This document shows, one piece after another, positions 42,960 through 51,426 of a DNA stretch of 64,000 bases. Source of the stretch: Seohaeicola saemankumensis (lineage in GTDB: Bacteria; Pseudomonadota; Alphaproteobacteria; Rhodobacterales; Rhodobacteraceae); contig NZ_JBHTKR010000006.1 of assembly GCF_042678485.1 (NCBI RefSeq), positions 1 through 64,000 of the forward strand. The letters are read 5' to 3'. Under the pieces are notes generated by a model, which did not search any database, was not told where the DNA came from, and worked only from the letters and a program-made list of their open reading frames with translations. Position 1 is the stretch's first letter; every line of letters starts with the position of its first letter. The translations under genes and the position numbers were made by a program.

Positions 42960-42988
42960 TGTAAACTTGAGTTTTTTAGTCAGGTCAA
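42960..42988 (-). promoter_or_regulatory. Promoter with probable iron-responsive operator
   Basis: On the minus strand TTGACC (42988-42983), 17 bases, TTTACA (42965-42960) form a promoter. The spacer contains TGACTAAAAAACTCA (42982-42968), a near-perfect inverted repeat. It resembles the iron-Rhodo-box described for Rhodobacterales as I recall it; the exact consensus should be checked. A repressor bound there would block the polymerase. Confidence 0.6.
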
Positions 42989-43039
42989 TACCCGAATAAA
43001 ACAGTCGGGAAAAAATCTGCCAACCTCAAACCTGCCGGC

Positions 43040-43870
43040 CTAACCGTCAGCCTTGGCGGCCTTGTCACGTCTCTTGGCCGCGTTCCACAGCGCGTCCATT
43101 TCGGCCAGATCGGATTGCGCCGGTGATGATCCACGCGCCGCAAGCTCTTGTTCAATATAATGAAAACGCCGCACGAATTTCGCGTTTGCCCCGCGCAAGG
43201 CCGCTTCGGGATCGATATCAAGATGCCGGGCCAGATTGGCCATGACGAACAGAAGATCGCCGAACTCCTCCTCGATTTCGGCCTGCGACAGGGTATCGCG
43301 GGCCTCGGTCAGTTCGGCGGCCTCCTCGACGATCTTGTCCAGAACCTGGGTGACATCGGGCCAGTCGAATCCCACGCGCGCCGCGCGTTTCTGCAACTTG
43401 ACCGCCCGCAACAGGGCAGGAAGCCCCACGGCGACACCGTCCAGAACGCCGCCCTGCGCGGATGCCGCGCGTTCGGCCGCCTTGATCCGTTCCCAGTCCA
43501 GCGTTTGCTGTTCTGCGGATTTGTCGCGGCTCTCATCACCAAAGACATGCGGATGCCGGGCCACCATCTTGTCAGAGACGCGCCGCGTCACGCTGTCAAA
43601 GCTGAACAACCCGGCCTCATTGGCCATCTGGCTGTGATAGACCACCTGCAACAGCAGATCGCCCAACTCGCCTTCAAGCTCGGGCCAGTCCTGCCGTTCG
43701 ATCGCATCGGCCACCTCATAGGCTTCCTCGATCGTGTAGGGGGCGATGGTCGCGAAATCCTGTTCGATATCCCAGGGGCAGCCGGTTTCGGGATCGCGCA
43801 GGCGCTGCATGATCCGTAAAAGACGGGGCAGGCCGCCATCTGGGTCATGGATCAGGCTGTCATCGGTCAT
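43040..43870 (-). CDS. mazG: Nucleoside triphosphate pyrophosphohydrolase MazG
   Basis: A 276-residue all-alpha NTP pyrophosphatase that hydrolyses NTPs to NMP and PPi. Two MazG domains are seen: CPWDIEQDFATIAPYTIEEAYE with ELEGELGDLLLQVVYH in the first, and KIVEEAAELTEA with EEEFGDLLFVMANLAR in the second, each with the ExxE and ExxD magnesium ligands. The start at 43870 leaves 63 bases to the divergent amidohydrolase gene. Confidence 0.93.
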   Translation of the reverse strand: MTDDSLIHDPDGGLPRLLRIMQRLRDPETGCPWDIEQDFATIAPYTIEEAYEVADAIERQDWPELEGELGDLLLQVVYHSQMANEAGLFSFDSVTRRVSDKMVARHPHVFGDESRDKSAEQQTLDWERIKAAERAASAQGGVLDGVAVGLPALLRAVKLQKRAARVGFDWPDVTQVLDKIVEEAAELTEARDTLSQAEIEEEFGDLLFVMANLARHLDIDPEAALRGANAKFVRRFHYIEQELAARGSSPAQSDLAEMDALWNAAKRRDKAAKADG

Positions 43871-43933
43871 TGCGGCGGCTCCGGATTTCAGGTTTGGTGC
43901 AACCGTGACCGCAACCGCCAAAGGAGTCCAGAG

Positions 43934-45100
43934 ATGGCCGTGATCAACCGCATTGCCGGATATTCAGAGGATATGACCGGCTGGCGGCGCTATCTGCACC
44001 AGCATCCGGAACTTGGCTTTGATTGCGTGAAGACCGCAGCCTATGTCGTTGAAAGGCTGAAAGAGTTCGGAATAACCGATATTCACGAAGGCATTGCGAA
44101 AACCGGTGTTGTCGCGATCATCGAAGGTCAGGGGCCGGGCCCCGTGATCGGTCTGCGCGCCGATATGGACGCCTTGCCCATCGCCGAGGAAACCGGCGCC
44201 GCATATGCATCGACCGTGCCGGGCGTGATGCATGCCTGCGGTCATGACGGGCATACGACCATGCTGCTGGGGGCCGCGCGCTATCTGGCCGAAACGCGGA
44301 ATTTCGCAGGTTCGGTCGCGCTGATCTTTCAGCCCGCCGAGGAACAGGGCGGCGGTGGCGGCGTGATGGTGCAGGAAGGCGTGATGGACCGCTTCGGTAT
44401 CGACGAGGTCTATGCGATCCATAACGCCCCCGGCTTTCCAGAGGGCGCATTCTACACAACCCCCGGCCCGATCATGGCGGCGGTGGATACGTTTCACATC
44501 AATATCAAGGGCTTGGGCGGCCATGGTGCCATGCCCCACGCCACGCGCGACCCGGTGGTCGCTGCCGTGGGAATCGTGCAGGCGATCCAGACGATTAGCA
44601 GTCGCAACCATTATGCGCTGGATGATCTGGTGATCTCGGTCACCCAGATCCACACCGGCAGCGCCGAGAATATCGTGCCTGAAACGGCCTATGTCGGTGG
44701 CACGGTGCGTACCTTCGACAAGGCCGTGCAGGCCATGGTGATGGACCGCATGAAGGCGATCGTCAGCGGTCAGGCGGCCAGCTACGGCGTCGAGGCCGAG
44801 CTGGATTACGAGGTCTGGTATCCCGCCACGGTCAACGATCCGGCCCGCGCCGCCTTTGCCGCAGAGGTTGCGGCCGAAGTGGTGGGCGCGGCGCTGGTCA
44901 CCCCCGAGGCCGGCCGCGAGATGGGCGCCGAGGATTTCGCCTATATGCTGGAGGCGCGCCCCGGTGCCTATCTGTTCCTGGGCCAGGGCGAGAGCGCGGG
45001 GCTGCATCAGGCGGGCTATGATTTCAACGATGCGGTGGCCCCGATCGGAGCGTCGTTCTTCGCCCGGCTGGTCGAACGGGCCGCCCCGCTGAAGACCTGA
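43934..45100 (+). CDS. M20-family amidohydrolase (hippurate hydrolase-like)
   Basis: A 388-residue metallopeptidase-like enzyme. LHQHPELGF, GLRADMDALPI, HACGHDGHTTMLLG and PAEEQGGGG are the family's metal-binding blocks, and GHGAMPHATRDPV is the dimerisation domain signature. Members remove acyl groups from amino acids or indole conjugates. AAGGAG precedes the ATG. It lies 52 bases before the agmatinase gene, suggesting a joint role in catabolism of a nitrogen compound. Confidence 0.88.
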   Translation: MAVINRIAGYSEDMTGWRRYLHQHPELGFDCVKTAAYVVERLKEFGITDIHEGIAKTGVVAIIEGQGPGPVIGLRADMDALPIAEETGAAYASTVPGVMHACGHDGHTTMLLGAARYLAETRNFAGSVALIFQPAEEQGGGGGVMVQEGVMDRFGIDEVYAIHNAPGFPEGAFYTTPGPIMAAVDTFHINIKGLGGHGAMPHATRDPVVAAVGIVQAIQTISSRNHYALDDLVISVTQIHTGSAENIVPETAYVGGTVRTFDKAVQAMVMDRMKAIVSGQAASYGVEAELDYEVWYPATVNDPARAAFAAEVAAEVVGAALVTPEAGREMGAEDFAYMLEARPGAYLFLGQGESAGLHQAGYDFNDAVAPIGASFFARLVERAAPLKT

Positions 45101-45152
45101 TCCGCGCGACCGCCCCGGCGGTCACGCCTGATGCATAGGACGGAGTTTGAAT

Positions 45153-46112
45153 ATGGCGCTGGAAGATGCCAAAACACAAGTAGATCAAGCCTTTACGCGG
45201 AAAGAGCTGCGCGGCCTGAGTTATGAGAACGCCTTTGGCGGGGCCACGTCTTTCCTGCGCCGGCGCTACAGCAAGGATCTGTCCGGTGTCGATCTGGCGA
45301 TCACCGGCGTGCCCTTCGATCAATCCGTGACCCATCGCCCCGGCACCCGCTTCGGCCCCCGCGCCATCCGCGAGGCGAGCTGTCTGCAACCCTATGATCC
45401 GCCCTATGGCTGGGGCTATGATCCGCTGGGGCAGTTCAACATCGTGGATTACGGCGATCTGGCCTTTGACTATGCGCGTGTCAGCGACTTTCCGGACGCG
45501 GTCCGCAATCATTTCCGGACCATCCTTGCGGCGGGGCCGGGCACCGTGATGCTGGGGGGCGATCACTATTGTACACTGCCGATCCTGCAGGCCTATGCCG
45601 AGAAATACGGGCCGATGTCGGTGATCCAGTTCGATGCCCATTCCGACCTCTGGGCCGATGATGACATGTCCCGCATCGACCATGGCACCTTCATGTACAA
45701 GGCCGTGAAATCGGGCGTGGTGGATGCAAGCCGCTCGATCCAGATCGGCATTCGCACCGAATGCGATGACTATCTGGGGATGGCCTATATCGACGCCCGC
45801 CATGTGCACGAAAAAGGCCCCGCAGCCGTGGTGCAACGCGTGCGCGAGGTGGTGGGCGACAATCCGGTCTACCTGACCTTTGACATCGACGCGCTGGATC
45901 CTGCCTTTGCGCCCGGCACCGGAACGCCCGTCTGGGGCGGGCTGCACAGTTGGCAGGCAGCGGCGATCCTGCGCGATCTGGCCGGGATCAATCTTGTGGG
46001 CGGCGATGTGGTCGAGGTATCACCCCCCTATGACACAACGGGCGCCACCGCCGTGGCTGGCGCTCATGTGGCGATGGAACTGATCGCGCTCTGGGGCTGG
46101 ACCCGGCGTTAA
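45153..46112 (+). CDS. speB: Agmatinase/ureohydrolase family enzyme
   Basis: A 319-residue binuclear manganese ureohydrolase. GGDHYCTLP, FDAHSDLW, and TFDIDALDPAFAPGTGTPVWGG supply the metal ligands. Family members hydrolyse agmatine to putrescine and urea, or guanidinobutyrate or related guanidino acids. The gene name follows the usual annotation and substrate identity is not proven. A TTG two codons upstream is ignored in favour of the ATG at 45153 after AGGACGGAG. It follows the M20 amidohydrolase. Confidence 0.88.
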   Translation: MALEDAKTQVDQAFTRKELRGLSYENAFGGATSFLRRRYSKDLSGVDLAITGVPFDQSVTHRPGTRFGPRAIREASCLQPYDPPYGWGYDPLGQFNIVDYGDLAFDYARVSDFPDAVRNHFRTILAAGPGTVMLGGDHYCTLPILQAYAEKYGPMSVIQFDAHSDLWADDDMSRIDHGTFMYKAVKSGVVDASRSIQIGIRTECDDYLGMAYIDARHVHEKGPAAVVQRVREVVGDNPVYLTFDIDALDPAFAPGTGTPVWGGLHSWQAAAILRDLAGINLVGGDVVEVSPPYDTTGATAVAGAHVAMELIALWGWTRR

Positions 46113-46152
46113 GCCCGCGTCCATGCGGTAATGAAAGATCAAGGTCGAGACG

Positions 46153-46563
46153 ATGAAACTGGTGTTGCTTGTTCTGCTGGCGGTTCTGTCCTTCGGGCTT
46201 TGGGTGCGGCTGGCCCCCTCGGACCCTGCGCGCTGGCATGTTGCGGTCGGCGATGCCGGAAACCGTGATTTCCCGGGCGCGGTGATCCGCAGCATTCCGG
46301 CAGGGCCGGGCGACATGTCGCGGCTGGACAGGATCATCCGTGACACGCCGCGCACTGCCGTGTTGGCTGGCACGCCCGAAGAAGGGTTGGTGACCTATAT
46401 CACCCGCTCGCGCCTGTGGGGCTTTCCCGATTACACCACGGTCGAGGCGCGCGCCGGTATGATCGTGATCCATGGCCGATTGCGGTTCGGCGGGTCCGAC
46501 CTTGGGGTGAACCGCGCGCGGGTCGAAGGCTGGATTGCCGCACTTGCTTCGGGGCGATCCTGA
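46153..46563 (+). CDS. DUF1499-family protein
   Basis: A 136-residue protein with one N-terminal membrane helix (LVLLVLLAVLSFGLWV) and a globular part containing YITRSRLWGFPDYTTVEAR and the closing RARVEGWIAAL. These match DUF1499, a family of unknown function often found in proteobacteria and plastids. It lies 40 bases after the agmatinase gene and 42 before prfA. Confidence 0.78.
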   Translation: MKLVLLVLLAVLSFGLWVRLAPSDPARWHVAVGDAGNRDFPGAVIRSIPAGPGDMSRLDRIIRDTPRTAVLAGTPEEGLVTYITRSRLWGFPDYTTVEARAGMIVIHGRLRFGGSDLGVNRARVEGWIAALASGRS

Positions 46564-46605
46564 CCGGACCTTGACCGGAGTGCCGGTTTCGGCAAGAGAA
46601 GCGGG

Positions 46606-47655
46606 ATGATTTCAGCGGATAAACTTGACCAGATCACCCAGCGCTTCCAGTTCCTCGAGGCGAAGATGGCCCAGGGTGGCGGCGACATCGCGGCTTTGGG
46701 GCGCGAATATGCCGAATTGCGCCCGGTGGTGGCCCAGATCGACCTGTGGCGTCGCCTGCGCGACGACCTGGCCGAGGCCGAGGCGATGCTGTCCGATCCC
46801 GAATTGCGTAAGCTGGCCGAGGAAGAACTGCCGCAGCTGCGCGCGCGCCTGCCCGAGATCGAGCGCGCGCTGCAACTGGCGCTGCTGCCGCGCGATGCCG
46901 CGGATGCCCGCCCCGCGATGATCGAGATCCGCCCCGGCACGGGGGGCGACGAGGCCGCACTGTTCGCCGCCGACCTCTTGCGGATGTATCAACGCTATGC
47001 AGAGGCGCGCGGCTGGTCCTTCCAGATCATCGAACTGCAGGAGACCGAGCTTGGCGGCATCCGCGAGGTTGTGGCCCGGATCGCGGGCGAGGGCGTCTTT
47101 GCCCGGCTGAAGTTCGAAAGCGGCGTGCACCGGGTGCAGCGCGTGCCCACGACCGAAAGCGGCGGGCGGATCCATACCTCTGCCGCGACCGTCGCGGTGC
47201 TGCCCGAGGCCGAAGAGGTCGATGTGACCATCGACCCCAACGACATACGCATCGACACGATGCGGTCGTCCGGGGCGGGGGGGCAGCATGTGAACACCAC
47301 CGATTCCGCCGTGCGGATCACCCATATTCCCAGCGGAATCGTTGTCACCAGTTCGGAAAAGTCCCAGCACCGCAACCGCGAGATCGCGATGGGCGTGCTG
47401 CGCGCGCGGCTGTTCGACCTGGAACGCCAGAAAGCCGACAGCGCCCGCGCCGCCGACCGCAAAAGCCAGGTCGGCAGCGGGGATCGCAGCGAACGCATCC
47501 GGACCTATAATTTCCCGCAGGGACGGATGACCGACCACCGTATCAACCTGACGCTGTACCGGCTGGACCAGATCATGCAGGGCGATCTGGACGAGGTGAT
47601 CGACGCGCTGATCGCCGAACATCAGGCCGGGCTGCTGGCCGAGATGAACGGATGA
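46606..47655 (+). CDS. prfA: Peptide chain release factor 1
   Basis: A 349-residue class I release factor that reads UAA and UAG. The GGQ motif that drives peptidyl-tRNA hydrolysis is at residues 225-227 (SSGAGGQHVNTTDSAV), and the codon-recognition tripeptide lies in RVPTTESGGR (PTT, equivalent to PxT). It is slightly shorter than the E. coli protein at its N-terminus. It overlaps prmC, the enzyme that methylates this Gln, by 4 bases. Confidence 0.96.
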   Translation: MISADKLDQITQRFQFLEAKMAQGGGDIAALGREYAELRPVVAQIDLWRRLRDDLAEAEAMLSDPELRKLAEEELPQLRARLPEIERALQLALLPRDAADARPAMIEIRPGTGGDEAALFAADLLRMYQRYAEARGWSFQIIELQETELGGIREVVARIAGEGVFARLKFESGVHRVQRVPTTESGGRIHTSAATVAVLPEAEEVDVTIDPNDIRIDTMRSSGAGGQHVNTTDSAVRITHIPSGIVVTSSEKSQHRNREIAMGVLRARLFDLERQKADSARAADRKSQVGSGDRSERIRTYNFPQGRMTDHRINLTLYRLDQIMQGDLDEVIDALIAEHQAGLLAEMNG

Positions 47656-48518
47656 CCCGCAGCATCGCCGAGACGCTGCGCGATGCCGTCAGGCGGCTTG
47701 ATTCGGCGGGGATCCAAGAAGCTTCCGCCGATGCGCGCCATCTTCTGGCCCATGCGCTGGGGGTCGGGCGCGACCGTCTGATCCTGATCGGGCCTGATCC
47801 GATGCCGGACGATGCAAGGGTGGCATTCGAAGCGGCGCTGGCCCGTCGTCTGGCGCGCGAGCCTGTGTCGCGCATCATCGGGCAACGCCTGTTCTGGGGT
47901 CGGATATTCGGCGTGACTCCGGATGTGCTGGATCCGCGCGCCGATACCGAAACGCTGATTGCCGCGGCGCTTGCGGGACCCGTCCCGGACAGGCTGCTGG
48001 ATCTGGGAACCGGCAGCGGTGCCATCGCGCTGACGCTGCTGGCCGAATGGCCACGCGCGCGCGCCGTCGCCACCGATATCAGCCCCGCGGCACTGGCCGT
48101 GGCCGCGCAGAACGCGCGGGCGCTGGACGTCGCGGACCGTGTGGAGCTACGCCTGTCGGACTGGTTTGCCGATGTGACCGGCCGCTTCGATCTGATCCTC
48201 AGCAACCCGCCCTATATCGCGGCCGATGAAATGCCGGGCCTCGCGCCTGAGGTGGTGCTGCATGATCCCGCCCTGGCCCTCAGTCCCGGTGGTGACGGGC
48301 TTTCGCCCTATCGCATCATTGCAGCGCAAGCGGCGGCGCATCTGACGCCCGAGGGGCGCGTGATGGTCGAAATCGGCTGGACTCAGGGCGCCGATGTGCT
48401 TGCGATCTTTGCGGCCCAAGGCTGGCGTGATCTGCGTCTGATCCGCGATCTTGAAGGGCGTGACCGGGTGCTTTGCGCCCTTATTCCCGCTGATCTGGCT
48501 GAAATGACACGAAAATAG
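47652..48518 (+). CDS. prmC: Release-factor glutamine N5-methyltransferase
   Basis: A 288-residue SAM-dependent enzyme that methylates Gln of the GGQ motif in release factors. An N-terminal helical domain is followed by LLDLGTGSGAIALTLL (SAM site) and the NPPY motif at residues 185-188. The ATGA overlap with prfA shows coupling of enzyme and substrate genes. Confidence 0.95.
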   Translation: MTRSIAETLRDAVRRLDSAGIQEASADARHLLAHALGVGRDRLILIGPDPMPDDARVAFEAALARRLAREPVSRIIGQRLFWGRIFGVTPDVLDPRADTETLIAAALAGPVPDRLLDLGTGSGAIALTLLAEWPRARAVATDISPAALAVAAQNARALDVADRVELRLSDWFADVTGRFDLILSNPPYIAADEMPGLAPEVVLHDPALALSPGGDGLSPYRIIAAQAAAHLTPEGRVMVEIGWTQGADVLAIFAAQGWRDLRLIRDLEGRDRVLCALIPADLAEMTRK

Positions 48519-48724
48519 CGATAATTCGCCATGTGGTGCCGCTTTCCTCTTGTCTTGCGCGCGTGGTCATGTTTACTCAATCCCAGTCGAGATGCAGGAC
48601 GCCACCCATGCTGTCCCGCTCGACGCCAAGCCAAAAATAGCGTGGACCCGGTTTTTCAAGACAGAACGCATGAGGCGTGAAACGGGTCGCACGAAGCCAG
48701 AAGACGAAGGCTGGACTGCTACAT

Positions 48725-49501
48725 ATGAGATCATCCAAATCCAGGTCGCGCAAGTCGGGCCGCAATAATGCCCCCAACCGCAGTGTCGGGAACATCATCA
48801 ACCGGGTTTTCGACAGCTCGGGTCCCGAGGGCAAGGTCCGCGGCACGCCGCAACAGATCATTGACAAATACAACCAGCTGGCGCGCGATGCACAGCTTGG
48901 CAATGACCGCGTCGCGATGGAGAACTTCCAGCAACACGCCGAACATTACCTGCGGCTTCTGGCCGAGGCGCAGCGCGAGATCGATCAGCGCCGCGAACAG
49001 CAGGAACGCGAGAACCGCGACCGCCAGTCCGAGCGCGATCAGCAGCAGACGCAGCAGGGTCAACGGGACCAGTCGCGTGACCAGGGCCGCGATCAGGGCC
49101 GCGATCAGTCACGCGACCAAAGCCGCGATCAGGGCCGCGATCAACGTGACCAGACCCATGAGCGCCCGGCGCGTGGGGATCAGGACAGTGCAGACCAACC
49201 ATTCGAGCAGCGCCGCGACACGCGCCGCCATGCCGCATCCGACCAGGACGAGGGCACCGCGCAGGATGTGCTGGATCTGGGCCGTGACAGTGGCCTTGTG
49301 GAAACGCCCGAAAGCAAATCCGAAGAACCCGCAGCCAAACCTGCCGCCAAGCCTGCGGGCCGTGGTCGTGGCGACGCGCGCCCCAAGGCAGAGGGCGACG
49401 ATCAGCCCAAGCCGAAACCCCGCAGCCGTGCCCCGCGCAAACCACGCGAGCCGCGCGCCGAGGGCGGCGATACGCCCGGCACGCCGGAAGCCGCCGAATA
49501 A
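48725..49501 (+). CDS. DUF4167-family protein with RDQ repeats
   Basis: A 258-residue highly charged protein. Residues about 15-90 (NIINRVFDSSGPEGKVRGTP followed by a helical segment) match DUF4167, which in alphaproteobacteria usually follows prmC. The middle is a low-complexity run of RDQG and RDQS units, and the C-terminal part is Lys/Pro/Arg-rich (PKPKPRSRAPRKPREPR) and probably disordered. An RNA- or ribosome-related role is suggested only by context. The ATG at 48725 gives the family N-terminus (MRSSKSRSRKSG). The 206 bases before it show no gene. Confidence 0.82.
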   Translation: MRSSKSRSRKSGRNNAPNRSVGNIINRVFDSSGPEGKVRGTPQQIIDKYNQLARDAQLGNDRVAMENFQQHAEHYLRLLAEAQREIDQRREQQERENRDRQSERDQQQTQQGQRDQSRDQGRDQGRDQSRDQSRDQGRDQRDQTHERPARGDQDSADQPFEQRRDTRRHAASDQDEGTAQDVLDLGRDSGLVETPESKSEEPAAKPAAKPAGRGRGDARPKAEGDDQPKPKPRSRAPRKPREPRAEGGDTPGTPEAAE

Positions 49502-49523
49502 GGCAGCCAGCCGGACAGAATGA

Positions 49524-49558
49524 AAAAGGGCGCGCCGTCTATAGCGGCGCGCCCCTTT
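49524..49558. terminator. Bidirectional terminator
   Basis: GGGCGCGCCG and CGGCGCGCCC form a 10-bp stem, with A5 on the left and CTTT on the right. It lies between the DUF4167 gene and convergent rsmA and can end transcripts from both. Confidence 0.8.
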
Positions 49559-49583
49559 CGTTGCTGCCCATCTCCCGTTGCGC

Positions 49584-50429
49584 TTATCGCGCGGCCTTGA
49601 CCGATCGGGCCAGCGCACAGAACTGCTCCAGCCCCACGGTTTCCGCCCGGTCCGTCGGCTTGATACCCGCGGCGATCAGGTGATCCTCCAGGTCAGGCAC
49701 AAGGCCCTTGCAGGCCGCCCGCATCATCTTGCGGCGCTGGTTGAAGGCCATGGCGATCACCTGCTCCAGCACCTTGGGATCCGCAGGATAGCGCGGCGCG
49801 GGCAGGGCGGTCAGATGCACCACCGCGCTGGAAACCTTGGGCGGTGGGCTGAAGGCTTCGGGCGGCAGGTGCAGCACGATGCGCGCGTCGCAGCGCCATT
49901 GCGCCAGCAGGGCCAGCCGGCCATAGGCCTTGCCGCCGGGCTGCGCCACGATCCGTTCGGCCACCTCGCGCTGGAACATCAGGGTCAGGCTGTCCCAGAA
50001 CGGCGGCCATGCGGGCGGTGTCAGCCAGCGGATCAGCAATTCCGTTCCCACATTATAGGGCAGGTTCGCCGCCACGCGGATCGGCGGCGTCAGATGCGCC
50101 AGCGGATCAACCTCAAGCGCATCGCCCAGGATCACCTGCAAGCGGCCCGGATAGGCGGCGGCGATCTGATCCAGCGCGGGGATGCAGCGGGGGTCCTTTT
50201 CGATGGCCAGTACCCGCCGCGCCCCTTCGGCCAGCAACCCGCGCGTCAGCCCGCCGGGGCCTGGACCCACTTCCAGCACGTCGCATTCCGTCAGATCGCC
50301 CGCCTGGCGCGCGATCTTGGCGGTCAGGTTCAGGTCCAGCAGGAAATTCTGCCCCAGCGCCTTTTTCGCGGCAATCCCATATGTCTCGATCACGTCGCGC
50401 AGCGGCGGAAGGCTGTCGATCCCGCTCAT
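49584..50429 (-). CDS. rsmA: 16S rRNA dimethyladenosine transferase
   Basis: A 281-residue methyltransferase (KsgA) that dimethylates two adjacent adenines near the 3' end of 16S rRNA. KKALGQNFLLDLNLTAKIAR opens the fold, EVGPGPGGLTRGLL binds SAM, and NLPYNVGTELL is the catalytic motif IV. The ATG at 50429 is chosen over an upstream in-frame start that would overlap pdxA. It is the last gene of the lptF-to-rsmA operon, 22 bases after pdxA. Confidence 0.95.
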   Translation of the reverse strand: MSGIDSLPPLRDVIETYGIAAKKALGQNFLLDLNLTAKIARQAGDLTECDVLEVGPGPGGLTRGLLAEGARRVLAIEKDPRCIPALDQIAAAYPGRLQVILGDALEVDPLAHLTPPIRVAANLPYNVGTELLIRWLTPPAWPPFWDSLTLMFQREVAERIVAQPGGKAYGRLALLAQWRCDARIVLHLPPEAFSPPPKVSSAVVHLTALPAPRYPADPKVLEQVIAMAFNQRRKMMRAACKGLVPDLEDHLIAAGIKPTDRAETVGLEQFCALARSVKAAR

Positions 50430-50451
50430 GGCTTCACTGTTCCCCAAATAC

Positions 50452-51426
50452 TCATTGCGCGCCCCGCGCCCGCGCCATGACATCCGCCATTTTCAGCGCG
50501 GCGATCAGCGACGAAGGATCGGCCAGGCCCCGGCCCGCGATGTCGAAGGCCGTGCCATGATCGGGCGAGGTGCGGATGAACGGCAGGCCCAGGGTGACAT
50601 TCACGCCGCCCGCGAAATCCAGCGTCTTGATCGGGATCAGGGCCTGGTCGTGATACATGCAGATCGCCGCGTCATAGCGGGCGCGCGCGCCCGCGTGGAA
50701 CATCGTATCGGCGGACATGGGCCCCGCGATATCCAGACCCTCGGCGCGCAGCGCGTCCAGGACGGGGGTGATCATCTCGATCTCTTCCTGACCCATGGCG
50801 CCACCTTCGCCCGCATGGGGGTTCAGCCCCGCCACGGCCAGGCGCGGGTTGTCCAATCCGAAATCACGCCGCAGGGCGGCATGGGTGATCAGGATCGTGT
50901 CGGTCAGCAGCGACGCTGTCAGGGCCTGTGGCACCTCGGCCAGCGGGATGTGGATCGTCACCGGCACCACGCGCAGCGCATCGCAGGCCAGCATCATCAC
51001 CACACGGTCGACACCGGCCAGCGCCGCCAGATATTCGGTATGGCCGGGATAGGCGAACCCCGCCCCGTCCTTGAGCGCCTTCTTGTGGATGGGCGCGGTG
51101 CAGATCGCCGAGGCCGCGCCGGAGTGCACCAGTTCAACCCCACGCGCAATGGCGTCGATGACGCCCTGGGCATTCGCAGGATCGGGGCGTCCCGGCTGCG
51201 CCTGCGCCGCAAAAGCCTGCGGCAGGACGGGCAGGGCGTCATGGCTCGTTGCAACCGCTTCGGACGGGTCCCGAATGATGCCTATAGGCGTACCCTGCGG
51301 CAGGTGGCGTGGGTCACCGATCCAGAAGAAGGGCAGGCTGCCTTTCAAGGCTGACCATGCCGCAGCCGCGATCTCGGGGCCGATGCCCGCAGGTTCGCCG
51401 CAACTCAGCGCGATGGGGGCCGTCAT
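50452..51426 (-). CDS. pdxA: 4-hydroxythreonine-4-phosphate dehydrogenase
   Basis: A 324-residue zinc enzyme of pyridoxal-phosphate synthesis that oxidises 4-phosphohydroxy-threonine. SCGEPAGIGPEI opens the protein, GHTEYLAALAG holds a metal-binding His, GLNPHAGEGGAMGQEE is the family signature and YHDQALIPIKTL closes the site. It overlaps surA by 4 bases (ATGA). Confidence 0.95.
   Translation of the reverse strand: MTAPIALSCGEPAGIGPEIAAAAWSALKGSLPFFWIGDPRHLPQGTPIGIIRDPSEAVATSHDALPVLPQAFAAQAQPGRPDPANAQGVIDAIARGVELVHSGAASAICTAPIHKKALKDGAGFAYPGHTEYLAALAGVDRVVMMLACDALRVVPVTIHIPLAEVPQALTASLLTDTILITHAALRRDFGLDNPRLAVAGLNPHAGEGGAMGQEEIEMITPVLDALRAEGLDIAGPMSADTMFHAGARARYDAAICMYHDQALIPIKTLDFAGGVNVTLGLPFIRTSPDHGTAFDIAGRGLADPSSLIAALKMADVMARARGAQ

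Noticed and set aside
42990..43015. CCCGA/TCGGG hairpin after mazG as a terminator
   Set aside because: The stem is only 5 bp and on the mazG strand it has no following U-run; it may be chance or part of the iron-gene control region.
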